A stretch of 64,000 bases of DNA from Phycisphaerae bacterium (GCA_028285035.1 JANQQF010000182.1:30010-94009); one strand, 5' to 3'; counted from the stretch's first letter, positions 36,092 through 46,427 are shown. The notes: generated by a model from the letters alone, not told the origin. Numbers and translations: made by a program.

Positions 36092-36907
36092 CTAACGTGT
36101 CCGACGTCGCCACTCTTCTTTTAGCTCTAATGCGGAGAGGTCAGTATCGACTTCGAGGAAATCTTTGAGAAGACGTTGAAATTTTGATGCTTCATCTAAC
36201 ATGGGAAAATGTTTTGACTCAGATAAGGCAATTGGACGAATATTAGCCCACCGATTATCTAAATCACGGATAGGGTTATTATCGATGATTTCATCTTTTT
36301 CACCATACACAGCCAAGACAACACCACCATTTTCCCCAATATCTGCAATCCGGCTAAAAAAATTCTGTTCTCTTTCGATATCTTTAAGAGAGGCTAAACT
36401 TGAATTAATCGCTTCACTTTCAGTTTTTTCAGCTTCTTTTTGTACTTCCTCGGGGGTTGAGTTCTGTCGCCAAGAAAGCATTTTCGAGACAACTGATCCA
36501 GTATTTTGACCTAACATTTTCTCATTAATACAGGTTGAACTCATTGGTAAACTAACTGAGAGTAATTTGTCGACCCGATTAGGGTACATTGCAGCATACT
36601 CAATCATGACTATAGCACCAAGCGCGTGCCCAACAATGGTTACAGGGCTGTCACTCATGCCACGATTTTCCACAAACTTGTTAATAAGTGAAACATAATC
36701 GTGAATCTTATATCGCATTTTTGATTTATCAGAGTCGCCAAATCCCCATAAATCAATGGCAAAGGTACGATTTTTATCGGAAATGGCTTCCATTGTAGAC
36801 ATCCAATATCGCCAAGAACCGAGCCAACCATGCAAGAAAAGCACTGGCTTTCCCCGGCCAAATGCTTCATAATGCACTAATCCACCATCAATTACAACTG
36901 CACTCAT
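36092..36907 (-). CDS. Alpha/beta-hydrolase-fold protein lacking the nucleophilic serine
   Basis: A 271-residue protein clearly of the alpha/beta-hydrolase fold: LFLHGWLGSWRYWMSTMEA (oxyanion region), FAIDLWGFGDSDKS, the acid-bearing VYGEKDEIID (~215) and SESKHFPMLDEA with the catalytic-type His. The nucleophile elbow, GxSxG in active hydrolases, reads GHALG here; the codon is GCG (Ala) and not Ser. Its paralogue at 44869-45666 keeps GHSMG. The protein is therefore probably catalytically inactive and may act as a binding or sensory protein, like plant receptors derived from this fold. It lies between a V4R gene and a receiver gene in the signalling island. Confidence 0.88.
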   Translation of the reverse strand: MSAVVIDGGLVHYEAFGRGKPVLFLHGWLGSWRYWMSTMEAISDKNRTFAIDLWGFGDSDKSKMRYKIHDYVSLINKFVENRGMSDSPVTIVGHALGAIVMIEYAAMYPNRVDKLLSVSLPMSSTCINEKMLGQNTGSVVSKMLSWRQNSTPEEVQKEAEKTESEAINSSLASLKDIEREQNFFSRIADIGENGGVVLAVYGEKDEIIDNNPIRDLDNRWANIRPIALSESKHFPMLDEASKFQRLLKDFLEVDTDLSALELKEEWRRRTR

Positions 36908-36967
36908 CTAAAATCCTGTACGAAGTGTTGCTAGTTATCAAGATCGGGGTTGAGGTATATTCAAAAC

Positions 36968-37342
36968 TCACATTTTACCAAATTTTAGTAGAACTTCGTT
37001 CACACGTTGAGTTAACTCATCCGGCGCAAATGGCTTCAAAATATAAGCCTCAGCCCCAGCCTCCAAGCCAGTGCTAATTTCTGTTTCTTGCCCTTTAGCA
37101 GACAGGAAGACAACAGGAATATCTTTTGTAGAATCTTGCGCCTTAAGAGCTGCACAGGCTTCATAGCCTGTCATCTTTGGCATTCGTACATCCATCAATA
37201 TCAAGTCTGGCTTTACTTCAGGAGCTTTCTTAACAGCTTCGGCCCCGTTTGGCACATCAACTACCTCAAATCCGCTAATTTGTAAGGTGAATACAATTAA
37301 ATCTCGAATATCCTTTTCGTCTTCAGCAACCAAAATCAACAA
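36968..37342 (-). CDS. Stand-alone response regulator receiver protein
   Basis: A 124-residue CheY-like protein: acidic pair ED (8-9), phospho-acceptor in LILMDVRMP (~51), switch segment VVFLSAKGQE and the conserved KPF near residue 103. No output domain. It lies 43 bases downstream of the multi-GAF kinase on the same strand, so the kinase is the likely phosphodonor and the two are probably co-transcribed. The output may be a protein interaction with other island members. Confidence 0.92.
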   Translation of the reverse strand: MLILVAEDEKDIRDLIVFTLQISGFEVVDVPNGAEAVKKAPEVKPDLILMDVRMPKMTGYEACAALKAQDSTKDIPVVFLSAKGQETEISTGLEAGAEAYILKPFAPDELTQRVNEVLLKFGKM

Positions 37343-37385
37343 TTTAAATTACTCCAAAATTTATCCAGCACACCATAATATGAGT

Positions 37386-40300
37386 TTACGAGGAAGAAAC
37401 GAGTTCAACTTCAGCCACAGGTAAGGTAAAACTAAATGTTGAACCGACATCGATCTCACTTTCTACCCAGATTTCACCACCCAACATATCTACAAAGCTT
37501 TTCGTGATTGATAAGCCTAAACCAGTGCCATCAACAACCTGTACTTCGGTACGTTCAGATCGGAAGAAGCGATCAAAAACGTATTCTAAATCCTTTTCAA
37601 CAATTCCAATCCCCGTGTCAGATACATCTACTTGGATAAAGTTATCATCTCGCCGAGTAGCACGCACAGCAACATCGCCATCTTCTGGTGTATATTGCCA
37701 AGCATTACCAATTAAATTAACCAAAATCTGAATAAGTCGATTCTTATCCGCATAAACAGGTAGTAATTGATCATCTATGTCTATTGAGAAGTTCACCGAC
37801 TTTTTAACAAGTTGCCCCTCAAAGGAAACAGCTACCTCTTTGATTATATCCACTATATCTAAGACCTCAAGTGATAATTCAATCCGTCCTGTCTCAATAC
37901 GTGAAATCTCAAGAATATCATTCACTAGACCAGTTAACCGATTTGCGTTCGATTGAATCACTTGTATAAAACGACTTTGAGTTGGATTTAGTTCACCAAC
38001 TTGAGCATTTGCAGACATCAAAAGATCAGCATACCCTTTAATAGATGTCATCGGTGTACGGAGTTCGTGTGAGACAGTTGAAATAAATTCTTTACGAATA
38101 CGATCAATTTCAGCCTCACGACTAATATCTCGTAGCACAGCTACAATACTTGGTAGCTCATCTGAAGCCAAAGAAGCAGGGGCCACTGTTACAATCAAAG
38201 CTTTGGCATTAACTTCGATTCGAAACTCCGCAGAGGAACTTCCAGAGTTAATTTGCTCTAAAGCCCACATTAACTTATTGTAAAAAAGCTCCCGCAATTC
38301 ATTGGCGTTATCATCAAATTCTTGAGAAATCAGTCCGGAAATCGCTTGCTTCTCAAGAGATGTTGAGTCAACCTCTAAAATTTCTGCGCCCTTAGGATTA
38401 AGCAAGACAACCTGATAATCAGAGTTGAGAACAAGCACACCATCAGTAATACTATTCAAAATTGCTTCACTCTTGGCGGCTTCGGCGGCTTCCGTTCGTA
38501 GCATCATGCCTAAACGCTTCGCTTGGTCAGTAATCAGCCGATAAAGCTCTGCATTGTTAATAGCATTGGCAACTTGTGTCCCTGCTGCTTCAACAAGCTT
38601 AACATGACTCTCAGTAAAGTAATTTTCTTCATGATGGTACAACATCAATGCACCCACCACTTCTTCACCCGAAATCAATGGGGCTGCAATCGCAGACCGT
38701 CGTTGGAGAGACCTTTTCTTTTTTGGGACCCAGTCGGGATCATTCAATAAATCTGGCACAATTCGTAATTCCCGATTCTCCATAACCATCCCAGCTAAAC
38801 CATGTCCCATACGATATTCGGTTTCATAACCACCTCGAGGCAACGGTTTACCATCATCAAGGGCAGTTCGATAAACAAGTTGCTCGGTGTCCCGATCTAG
38901 CAATAGAATCGATCCGTGAGAGATCCCCACAGCTTGATTGATCAGGTGCAGGGCCTGTGTTAAAATTCGATCCAGATCAAAACTAGTCGATAATTCACGT
39001 GTAATTTGATAAAGCGTCTCAAATCGATCACGTTCCTCTTTAAAGTCCTGTAATGTTTGGGCCAATTCTTCAGTACGTTGGGCAACCCTTTGCTCCAATT
39101 CCTCGTTGAATAGATTTAGCCGATGAATCAATTGGGCATTATCAATCGCAATTGCCGCCATGCTCGCCAGGGTTGAGACGAGTTCAAGCATATTTTTGTT
39201 ATCAATGATGGACTCAAGCGCCAATAATCCAATCACCCCATCCTCAGTCTTTAAAGGAACGTAGGTCACATCATTGGGCAAAGGCGAGGCATGACTAGTT
39301 GCAAAATCATTCCATTCTCGACTACCCGCAACAATCTGGATTTCCCCTGATTGAATGATTGAGGCAAACGGCTCAGAATCTATGGTAATGGAACTTTCAT
39401 TGAATAATTCAACCATGAAGTCTGGAATATTTTTTGTATTCGCGATTTTTAAGGTGTTTGTATCCGGGTCGACCAACCAAATCGTACCTTGAGAAGGGCT
39501 AACTAAATCAAATACTGACTCAAGAACGAGATCAAGAACTTCACTCAGATCTAACTCCCGATTCAAAGCTTGTGCTACATCAGTCAGCGCGGCCAGTTGT
39601 CGAACTTGGTTTTTCGCCCCTTCAAAAAGAAGTGCATTTTGCATAGCTACGGCAACTTGGTTAGCAAAAGCTAAAGCAACCTGGGCCTGTTCATCGGTAA
39701 AGAAATGTTCCTGGCTGCTATCGAGAGCCATTAGACCAAGAATGTTGGTTCCATAAGTTAATGGAACCCCCAACCAACTATTAATCTCATCGTGTGGGGG
39801 GCCAAATGTATCTGGATATGCCTCTCGTGCATTTCCAATGATAAGGGGTTCCTGAGTTTCAATAACTACCCGGTTAGGATTGAATCCTTCCATCGGAAAT
39901 GAAATACCAATCACTTGCTCTCTATCCTGCCAACCGAGACCACCAATAATGACAACTTGATCGTCTTGCAATTGCTGAATGGACGCACTATCAAATTCAA
40001 CGACTTTGGACAGCTCTTGCAAAACAACATTTAATAATTCATCAAGGTCTAACTGGGAACTAATCGCTTCAGCTACCCCGCGTAATGTATCAGCTACACG
40101 TCGTCGGTGTTGCTCACGTTCAAATAAACGGGCGTTTTCAATCGCATTTGCAGCTTGGCTAGCAAAAATTTCTAGGGTCTGCGTTGTAGATTCGTATGGC
40201 CTTTCCCCATTGTCTGGCTCCTCTACAGTAAGCAGTCCAATAAAATTATCCTCAGTATCTTTCAATGGGACTAAAAGTAAATCACCATTTTGCCAAGGGT

Positions 40301-42293
40301 CCTTCTTTTCCAATCTATTCTTTGACAAGCTTAAAGCATGCTGCCCAATATATGGAAGATGCAACTTATCTTGCCAAATAGCTTTATGTTCAACTGGAAT
40401 AAAATAGGTTTGACCAATCTTAAATTGATCCTGCAGAATATCTAACAAACGTGACAAGGGTTGAGCAGTCGACTGCATATTGCGAAAATCAGTTAAAGGA
40501 ATTCCAGCACTTATTTCATGATAAATCCGCTGATTAGGATTAACTAAACTAATCAAAACTACCTTATAGCCAACCGACTCCAATATAGCATAGGCAATAT
40601 CTTCCAAAACCTCCTTAAGGGGACGATTTGTTCGAAATGCGTTGCTGATTTCCGACAACCTTGATAGCTGCTGAACACGGCGACTGGCTTGCTCACGTTC
40701 ACGTTTTTGCTCTTGAAAGGCTTGGGCATTCCCAATCGCCACAGCCGCTTGGTTAGCCAAAGCTTCCAAATAACGTAATTGATTTTTGTTGAAGAAATAG
40801 GGGCGCTTACTTTCAAGATTGATCACTCCGACCGGTTCTCCACCATAGTAAATTGGGATGACCACAATTGAGCGACTATTGCTAGATTGACCATTATAAC
40901 CTGGTTCTTGAAGAATATCATCAATCAAAATTGTTCGACCTGTATGAAGAACCTGCGCCAAAATATTTGATTGCATCTCGATATCAGCTGGACTCAGGTC
41001 AAGCTCCCCCTGTTCCTCCTGAGCAACCAATGCACCTGTTGAAGCATCATATAAATTTACGGCACCGAGCTTGGCCCCAGTAACCTGCATTGCCTCTTCA
41101 AGAATCAGGCGTAGGATTTTGTCTAAATCAAGGGTACTATTTGACTCCCGGCTGACACGTTGCAATCCTGCTAATTCATCGACTCGGCTCTGTAGTTCCT
41201 GATCCGTGAGACTAAAGAGCCTGGCGTTATCCAAAGCAATATTAGCTTGATTTGCTAAAGATTGGGCCAATTGTACCTGATATTCTGTAAAATCATAAGG
41301 TTCAGGTGAAAATAGCATCAGCAACCCGGTGACTTTGTCTCTATTTACAAGAGGAATAGTTATCACTGCACCATGTTCAAGTGTCCGCAAAGTTTCAGCA
41401 ATTTTTGAGTCAATGGCCTCGGTCTCATTTAGACGTAAAATAAGAGGGGTACGCGATTTAAAGGTTTCTTGCCAAGCGGGTAGTTGTATAATTGAACGAG
41501 CTAAAATTTCGCACTCAAGATAATTGGTTTCATCTTGAGTGGCATCCATTTCAGTCATCGTATATCGATGCAGCAACTTTAGGGTGGCTGTTGCTTCATC
41601 CACACTAAAAACAACACATTCATCCGCTGGAAAAGCATTTAGCATTTGACGCGATAGATTTTGTAGTAATTCATTGTAGGAAAGCGTAGAAGATAACTCA
41701 CTACTTACGTCAAATAACAATGCTAATTCAGATACATTCCGTTGTGTCTCTTGAAAAAGACGAACATGATCAATTGTTATTGCTGCCTGATTGGTAATGA
41801 GTTCAAGGATCGTAATATCAAGCTCAGTATAAGCATTGGGTGCGGTAGCAAGCAACTCTAAAGTACCTAACAGTTTCAAGCCCACTTTCAAAGGAACCCC
41901 AATAACAGATTGATAGGGAAAATCTTCTGAGGCTGCCTTTGGTAGAATATCACTTTGCGAGCGCGTATCGCTAATTAAGAGAGGAGTTTGATTAGCTGCA
42001 ATCCAGCCAGTGTAACCTTCGTTTAGATGATAATCATGATCATAGGCCTGAATAACAACATCATTCTCAGGAATACGTAATACACTCGTCAAAACCTTTG
42101 TTTGCGTGTCCCATAGACAAATTTCAGCGGCATCAAATACAAATAAGTCCTCCCAGGTCAAATTACTTAAAATGGATCGGCAAATTGCTTTGATGTCCAT
42201 TGTGTGGAGAGACGTTGTTAACGTTTGACCAATTTGATTAATAATTGTCAAAACTTGTGGCCAGTCTTTTCTGGCAGATGGCGTAGATTTCAT
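37386..42293 (-). CDS. Multi-GAF sensor histidine kinase
   Basis: A 1635-residue soluble kinase with no membrane segment. About seven tandem GAF-type units can be followed, each starting with a phrase like LALLFDVSSELSSTLSYNEL or LAALTDVAQALNRELDLSE and ending with NQAAIAIDHVRLFQE-like helices (~15-170, 185-345, 370-515, 540-705, 730-880, 905-1050, 1095-1250). A coiled coil (RVAQRTEELAQTLQDFKEERD) precedes the last GAF. A PAS-like unit (~1270-1380), HisKA with FISTVSHELRTPMTS (His ~1405) and HATPase with NLIGNAWQYTP, DTGIGI and GTGLGLSI follow. Many ligand inputs would be integrated in one chain. The receiver gene 43 bases downstream is the likely partner. Confidence 0.95.
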   Translation of the reverse strand: MKSTPSARKDWPQVLTIINQIGQTLTTSLHTMDIKAICRSILSNLTWEDLFVFDAAEICLWDTQTKVLTSVLRIPENDVVIQAYDHDYHLNEGYTGWIAANQTPLLISDTRSQSDILPKAASEDFPYQSVIGVPLKVGLKLLGTLELLATAPNAYTELDITILELITNQAAITIDHVRLFQETQRNVSELALLFDVSSELSSTLSYNELLQNLSRQMLNAFPADECVVFSVDEATATLKLLHRYTMTEMDATQDETNYLECEILARSIIQLPAWQETFKSRTPLILRLNETEAIDSKIAETLRTLEHGAVITIPLVNRDKVTGLLMLFSPEPYDFTEYQVQLAQSLANQANIALDNARLFSLTDQELQSRVDELAGLQRVSRESNSTLDLDKILRLILEEAMQVTGAKLGAVNLYDASTGALVAQEEQGELDLSPADIEMQSNILAQVLHTGRTILIDDILQEPGYNGQSSNSRSIVVIPIYYGGEPVGVINLESKRPYFFNKNQLRYLEALANQAAVAIGNAQAFQEQKREREQASRRVQQLSRLSEISNAFRTNRPLKEVLEDIAYAILESVGYKVVLISLVNPNQRIYHEISAGIPLTDFRNMQSTAQPLSRLLDILQDQFKIGQTYFIPVEHKAIWQDKLHLPYIGQHALSLSKNRLEKKDPWQNGDLLLVPLKDTEDNFIGLLTVEEPDNGERPYESTTQTLEIFASQAANAIENARLFEREQHRRRVADTLRGVAEAISSQLDLDELLNVVLQELSKVVEFDSASIQQLQDDQVVIIGGLGWQDREQVIGISFPMEGFNPNRVVIETQEPLIIGNAREAYPDTFGPPHDEINSWLGVPLTYGTNILGLMALDSSQEHFFTDEQAQVALAFANQVAVAMQNALLFEGAKNQVRQLAALTDVAQALNRELDLSEVLDLVLESVFDLVSPSQGTIWLVDPDTNTLKIANTKNIPDFMVELFNESSITIDSEPFASIIQSGEIQIVAGSREWNDFATSHASPLPNDVTYVPLKTEDGVIGLLALESIIDNKNMLELVSTLASMAAIAIDNAQLIHRLNLFNEELEQRVAQRTEELAQTLQDFKEERDRFETLYQITRELSTSFDLDRILTQALHLINQAVGISHGSILLLDRDTEQLVYRTALDDGKPLPRGGYETEYRMGHGLAGMVMENRELRIVPDLLNDPDWVPKKKRSLQRRSAIAAPLISGEEVVGALMLYHHEENYFTESHVKLVEAAGTQVANAINNAELYRLITDQAKRLGMMLRTEAAEAAKSEAILNSITDGVLVLNSDYQVVLLNPKGAEILEVDSTSLEKQAISGLISQEFDDNANELRELFYNKLMWALEQINSGSSSAEFRIEVNAKALIVTVAPASLASDELPSIVAVLRDISREAEIDRIRKEFISTVSHELRTPMTSIKGYADLLMSANAQVGELNPTQSRFIQVIQSNANRLTGLVNDILEISRIETGRIELSLEVLDIVDIIKEVAVSFEGQLVKKSVNFSIDIDDQLLPVYADKNRLIQILVNLIGNAWQYTPEDGDVAVRATRRDDNFIQVDVSDTGIGIVEKDLEYVFDRFFRSERTEVQVVDGTGLGLSITKSFVDMLGGEIWVESEIDVGSTFSFTLPVAEVELVSSS

Positions 42294-42464
42294 AATTCGT
42301 CTTATTTTAGGCTAAATGTAGGCGAATTTGGTGAGACTATTCCCATCGTTGAGAACTTACCTTGGGATAGTTACAGCAGTAATTATCAATAGATTAAAAT
42401 TAAATTGATAAGGTTCAAATCAGCGATTGTTGATACATCACAGGCTTAAAAAACAAACAGGCAA

Positions 42465-43370
42465 CTAGTTACCAGGGCAACCTGACCCACGACGACGATT
42501 TTCAGCGGCATCCTCAGTAATCTGCAAAATATCTGCAAAAGGCCCATCTGTACTGGAAACAACGCCTACAGAAATTTTCATAAAATCAGCTTCCTGCATA
42601 ACACCATCAACATCCTCGTACATCACTTTACCCTTCTCGCGAATATCGAACGGATAGAAGACTTTGCTTTCCTCATTAAATCGCTCAGTTACTGTTTTAC
42701 ATATCGTTGCTGCGGCTTCTGGGGAGGTAATCATGATAAAGTCGTTATCAGAAGCTTGACCAATAAAATCATTAAGTGTTCCGTGAGCCTCAACTGTTTC
42801 TCGAATAATATCTGCTAGGAAAATCAAAACTTCATTAACATGACTAAACCCTACAACCTCTTTAAAAGCATCGACATGTCTGATACCAAAATATAACAAT
42901 TGCCAAGGCTCTGATGCATCTTTTACTTGTTTTAGCTGATCCTCAATTAGCTTACCGGCAGGCAAATTAGTAACTGGATGGGTTAAGGCCTCACGTAATG
43001 AGCGCCGAATAGCCCCTTCAACACGTAGCTTTAACTCTTCAATATCAAATGGCTTTGTCACATAATCATCTGCCCCCAATTCAAGACCAGCGATTTTATC
43101 ACTACGCTCATCTTTCTGAGTTAAGAAGATAATTGGAACATAGCTGGTGCGTGTATTACTTCTTAAATTTCGGCAGACTTCATAACCATCGATATCGGGT
43201 AATTGGATATCTAAGACAACAACATTGGGTAACTTTACTCGACATAGATCCAGAGCTTCATTACCACGATTGGCAACGAGCACCTCATATCCTTGCGAAT
43301 CAAAGTAAATTCGCAGCATTTTTGAAATATCTATATCATCTTCAACAACGAGAATACGGCCTTTCCCCAT
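42465..43370 (-). CDS. Receiver protein with degenerate GGDEF domain
   Basis: A 301-residue protein. Residues 1-122 are a full receiver: EDD (10-12), phosphorylatable Asp in VVLDIQLPDIDGYEV, FLTQKDE, and DDYVTKPF. From ~135 a GGDEF-like fold begins with HPVTNLPAGKLIEDQL, but the catalytic loop is DNDF-like and not GGDEF (GQASDNDFIMI), and metal ligands appear lost. It is thus unlikely to make c-di-GMP and may be a binding or dimerisation module. A close architecture copy is at 49755-50624. GAGGT precedes the ATG. The gene lies upstream of the multi-GAF kinase, with 171 bases between. Confidence 0.88.
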   Translation of the reverse strand: MGKGRILVVEDDIDISKMLRIYFDSQGYEVLVANRGNEALDLCRVKLPNVVVLDIQLPDIDGYEVCRNLRSNTRTSYVPIIFLTQKDERSDKIAGLELGADDYVTKPFDIEELKLRVEGAIRRSLREALTHPVTNLPAGKLIEDQLKQVKDASEPWQLLYFGIRHVDAFKEVVGFSHVNEVLIFLADIIRETVEAHGTLNDFIGQASDNDFIMITSPEAAATICKTVTERFNEESKVFYPFDIREKGKVMYEDVDGVMQEADFMKISVGVVSSTDGPFADILQITEDAAENRRRGSGCPGN

Positions 43371-43421
43371 ACTTTACCTCTTTCTTAAGTAGCGGGTTGT
43401 ACAACTAATCGTATTTGAAAA

Positions 43422-44747
43422 TTAACCACTAGTATTCACAAAGTCATCAACTGGTACTACATTTGGTTCTTCTGTTAGAAAATCTCGATATTTAGCAACA
43501 TGACCAGAGTCAGAGAACCGATGATGATCACTATCTTCATATCGAATATTTTTCGTAATCACCGTTCTATCTTGACGAACTGCAAGAACAACATCAGATT
43601 CAATTGATCGTGCGGGATAGATAACATGACCCGATCCTATTCGACAGTTATGTCCCACACATCCCCCGATAACCGGCATACCTACATTATGTAATTCTCC
43701 ACGATGAGCTACTTTAATGGGTTTGTTAGGTAACATATTAAAGTCTGTAAAGGTATTACCGGCCCCAATAAATGTATCACGTCCGATCACACTAAGTTGC
43801 AAACAACTATTTTGGGCAACCATTGAATTTTCCATTAATGTTGTCATGAACAGTGCAGATCGAAACGCCAAATAGGAACCATCGCCAACAACACTTAAAA
43901 GAATTTGTACCCCTTGCATAACATTTACATTGTCACCAATCACAGATGCATTAATAACACACCCTGGGCCAATCGTCACATTATCGCCAATAATTGTAGG
44001 TCCCTGAATGACAGCTTCAGGATCAATGTGTGTATTCTTTCCAACAACAACTAATGTTGATGAGGAAAGAAACTGTTTTCTTTCTAATAAAGAACGCCAC
44101 AAAACCTTCAACATCATAGAGAAATTGTCGAGTGATTTTTCGATACGTGCTCCATGGGCAAAAACCCCAAAAGGACAATTTGCCATGAAAACATGTATCC
44201 AATTCTCAATTGACAAAAAAGATTTTAAGGGGACATCAAAGCCTAGATCACCACGTTCATTGGCCATGTATGTTGGCACATGATAATACCCCATTTCGCG
44301 GGGTTCTGTATCGATAACGATGGGTTGTGGGGTGACTTGATTAAAGGTCGTTCCATCTGGGTAATAAAATAAATTTGCAATAAAAACCCCACCCTGTAAA
44401 CGAATTCCTTCTTGTACAGGAAGGGCGTGATTAATAATTGCATCATCATCAGGTGAAAAAGCAATTTGAGCGGCTTGGCCTAGTTTTCGGGCCTCTGTAA
44501 GAAATGCTTCTATCAAAAACTGATCAAAAAAAAGATTATCCTGATAGATCAGTAATTCACCGGAGAGAATATGTGCGGGGAAACTTGTTATCTCGTGTAG
44601 TGTATTACACTCCAACTCTTCTTGACAATATGGACTAAGCACATCTCTCTGATAAAGCCAGAGTGGCTTATTCATAATGCGCAGATTACGCGCAGGCTCA
44701 TTAAATGGGGGTATGAGCGTGTGGTCCCGAATGATAATCTTCTTCAT
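43422..44747 (-). CDS. Left-handed beta-helix (hexapeptide) acyltransferase-like protein
   Basis: A 441-residue protein. The second half (~215-390) has hexapeptide repeats of the left-handed beta-helix (IDPEAVIQGPTIIGDNVTIG, then CVINASVIGDNVNV and IGGCVGHNCRIGSG), as in sugar-nucleotide acyltransferases. The first half begins KKIIIRDHTLIPPFNEPARN and looks like a remnant or variant of a nucleotidyltransferase domain without the GGxGTR loop, recalling GlmU-like and so-called multidrug-transporter-like proteins. Reaction unknown. It is embedded in the signalling island, 51 bases upstream of a receiver gene, and might build or modify a surface glycan in response. Confidence 0.7.
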   Translation of the reverse strand: MKKIIIRDHTLIPPFNEPARNLRIMNKPLWLYQRDVLSPYCQEELECNTLHEITSFPAHILSGELLIYQDNLFFDQFLIEAFLTEARKLGQAAQIAFSPDDDAIINHALPVQEGIRLQGGVFIANLFYYPDGTTFNQVTPQPIVIDTEPREMGYYHVPTYMANERGDLGFDVPLKSFLSIENWIHVFMANCPFGVFAHGARIEKSLDNFSMMLKVLWRSLLERKQFLSSSTLVVVGKNTHIDPEAVIQGPTIIGDNVTIGPGCVINASVIGDNVNVMQGVQILLSVVGDGSYLAFRSALFMTTLMENSMVAQNSCLQLSVIGRDTFIGAGNTFTDFNMLPNKPIKVAHRGELHNVGMPVIGGCVGHNCRIGSGHVIYPARSIESDVVLAVRQDRTVITKNIRYEDSDHHRFSDSGHVAKYRDFLTEEPNVVPVDDFVNTSG

Positions 44748-44868
44748 CTGTTAGAGTTCAACCGTGAGATCTCCAATATTTTTAGAAATATCGGATTTGT
44801 AAACAAAATAAGTAAAAGCAAAAATTCAAACAACAACTTCAGATCAACAAATTCCCACTTAGTTAACA

Positions 44869-45666
44869 CTATGTAGCAAATTCAAAGGCAAGGAATTCGG
44901 CCAGATTGGCGTTAAATGCTTGAGGTTCATCTAACATTGGAAAATGTTTTGAACCAGGCATCATTTTAATTCGAGATAATGGTGCGCTACTAGCAATAAG
45001 ATCAGCTTGATTTGGGGCGACGACATTATCACCAGCGCCATAAATACCCATAACCGGTCGAGTAATTGCAGGTAAAACCGATCTCAAATCAGTTTTATGC
45101 AAAGAACGAATACTTGTAAAAAAAGATTCAAGCGTTGCTTGTGAAATATCACGGGTAATCATACTGTACCATTGAGGCCAGTCATTTACAACAAAAGGGG
45201 AAAATGCTTTAATACCGAATGATAAGGCGGTTGGCATTTGCCATACAACTGAGGCTATCCAGGGTTTTCCAGAAAGTCGTAAAAAAATATTGAGAGACTC
45301 ACCAACAACTGGAGACCCTACTACAATCACTCTTTGTACACGTGAAGGTTTTGTTACTGCTAATGAGATAGCAACCGTTCCTCCCATAGAGTGGCCTACG
45401 ATGGGAGCTGTATCAATACCTAGCCGATCCATAAATTGATCAACTAGGTTTACAAAATCGCTAACTTGATAACTTTTACGTTCTTTGCCAGACTCGCCAA
45501 ATCCCCAAAAATCCAAGGCGTAACATCGATAATCATTTTTCAGGGCTTCCATCGTCTTGAGCCAATATCCCCACGAACCTAACCAGCCATGCAAAAGGAT
45601 TACGGGTTGTCCTCGTCCGTAGGCTTCATAATGCACAATACCTTGGTCAGTAACGATCGAACTCAC
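44869..45666 (-). CDS. Alpha/beta hydrolase
   Basis: About 265 residues with a complete catalytic triad: nucleophile elbow VGHSMGG (~93-99), acid in GIYGAGDNVVAP, and His in PGSKHFPMLDE near the C-terminus. LLHGWLGSWGYW near the N-terminus gives the oxyanion hole. It resembles epoxide hydrolase/haloperoxidase-type enzymes; substrate unknown. It is the active paralogue of the protein at 36092 (same HGWLGSW, DFWGFGESGK and KHFPMLDE phrases). A GTG at 45666 aligns with the paralogue's start and is preferred to a TTG two codons upstream. Confidence 0.88.
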   Translation of the reverse strand: MSSIVTDQGIVHYEAYGRGQPVILLHGWLGSWGYWLKTMEALKNDYRCYALDFWGFGESGKERKSYQVSDFVNLVDQFMDRLGIDTAPIVGHSMGGTVAISLAVTKPSRVQRVIVVGSPVVGESLNIFLRLSGKPWIASVVWQMPTALSFGIKAFSPFVVNDWPQWYSMITRDISQATLESFFTSIRSLHKTDLRSVLPAITRPVMGIYGAGDNVVAPNQADLIASSAPLSRIKMMPGSKHFPMLDEPQAFNANLAEFLAFEFAT

Positions 45667-45816
45667 AAGCAAGTCTCAAGACAATTTGGATATTTCGCCA
45701 AATAAGATTAATTTCCAGAATATATCTGAGATATAAATGGAACAGCGTAATCTAAATTTGACCTAACTACATCAAATGAAAGATTAATTACGACAAGTCT
45801 AATTTGTTAAAGAAAT

Positions 45817-46356
45817 TTATCCTTCCTCTACTTGCATTCTTTCGAGGATCGAATAGAGAAGTTCCAGAAGAACTTCTTTTACACTTTCTTTATCCTGTGC
45901 GACACAGGGTAAAACCTTGACATCTTTTTCAATCTTTAGGGCAATTCGAAGATCTTCGGGGGTCCAAGCGTCTGGCAAATCTTGTTTATTTGCTGCAACA
46001 ACATAAGGCGTTGTAGCATACCCTCTAAATACTTCTAATATGTGCTTAGCTTCTCGAAATGTTTCAGGGCGAACACTGTCTACCAAGACAACAAAACCAA
46101 GCATTCCCTCAGAAAGAATTTCCCACATAAAGTCAAAACGTCGTTGACCGGGGGTACCAAACAAATATAAAACTAAATCATCATCTACGGTAATACGACC
46201 AAAGTCCATCGCTACAGTCGTATCTTCTTTTACCCGTTCGGCATCGCTAGAGATTTTACGTTCGGTTGTAACAACGTCAATCTCACTAATGCTACTAATA
46301 AAAGCTGTTTTCCCGGCACTAAAGGGACCCGTGATGACCATCTTTACGGTTTGCAT
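45817..46356 (-). CDS. MglA-like small GTPase
   Basis: A 179-residue Ras-like GTPase. G1 is GPFSAGKTAFI (9-19), the switch-II motif reads LFGTPGQRRF in place of DxxGQ, as is usual in this bacterial group, and G4 is NKQD (~124). The switch-I threonine is likely in KEDTTVAMDFG. MglA-type proteins set cell polarity or act as switches with roadblock-domain regulators and PATAN-domain partners. Here the PATAN (DUF4388) gene is immediately upstream, 71 bases apart on the same strand, while no roadblock protein is seen in the window. GAGGTAGG precedes the ATG. Confidence 0.9.
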   Translation of the reverse strand: MQTVKMVITGPFSAGKTAFISSISEIDVVTTERKISSDAERVKEDTTVAMDFGRITVDDDLVLYLFGTPGQRRFDFMWEILSEGMLGFVVLVDSVRPETFREAKHILEVFRGYATTPYVVAANKQDLPDAWTPEDLRIALKIEKDVKVLPCVAQDKESVKEVLLELLYSILERMQVEEG

Positions 46357-46427
46357 CGGATCGACCTACCTCAAATTAAGACTTGTTTCATAAAATTTAT
46401 CATAAACTAAATAACAGTGTATAGCGA

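Noticed and set aside
42408..42425. GGTTCAAATC resembling a tRNA T-arm
   Set aside because: No acceptor stem, D-arm or anticodon arm can be built around it.
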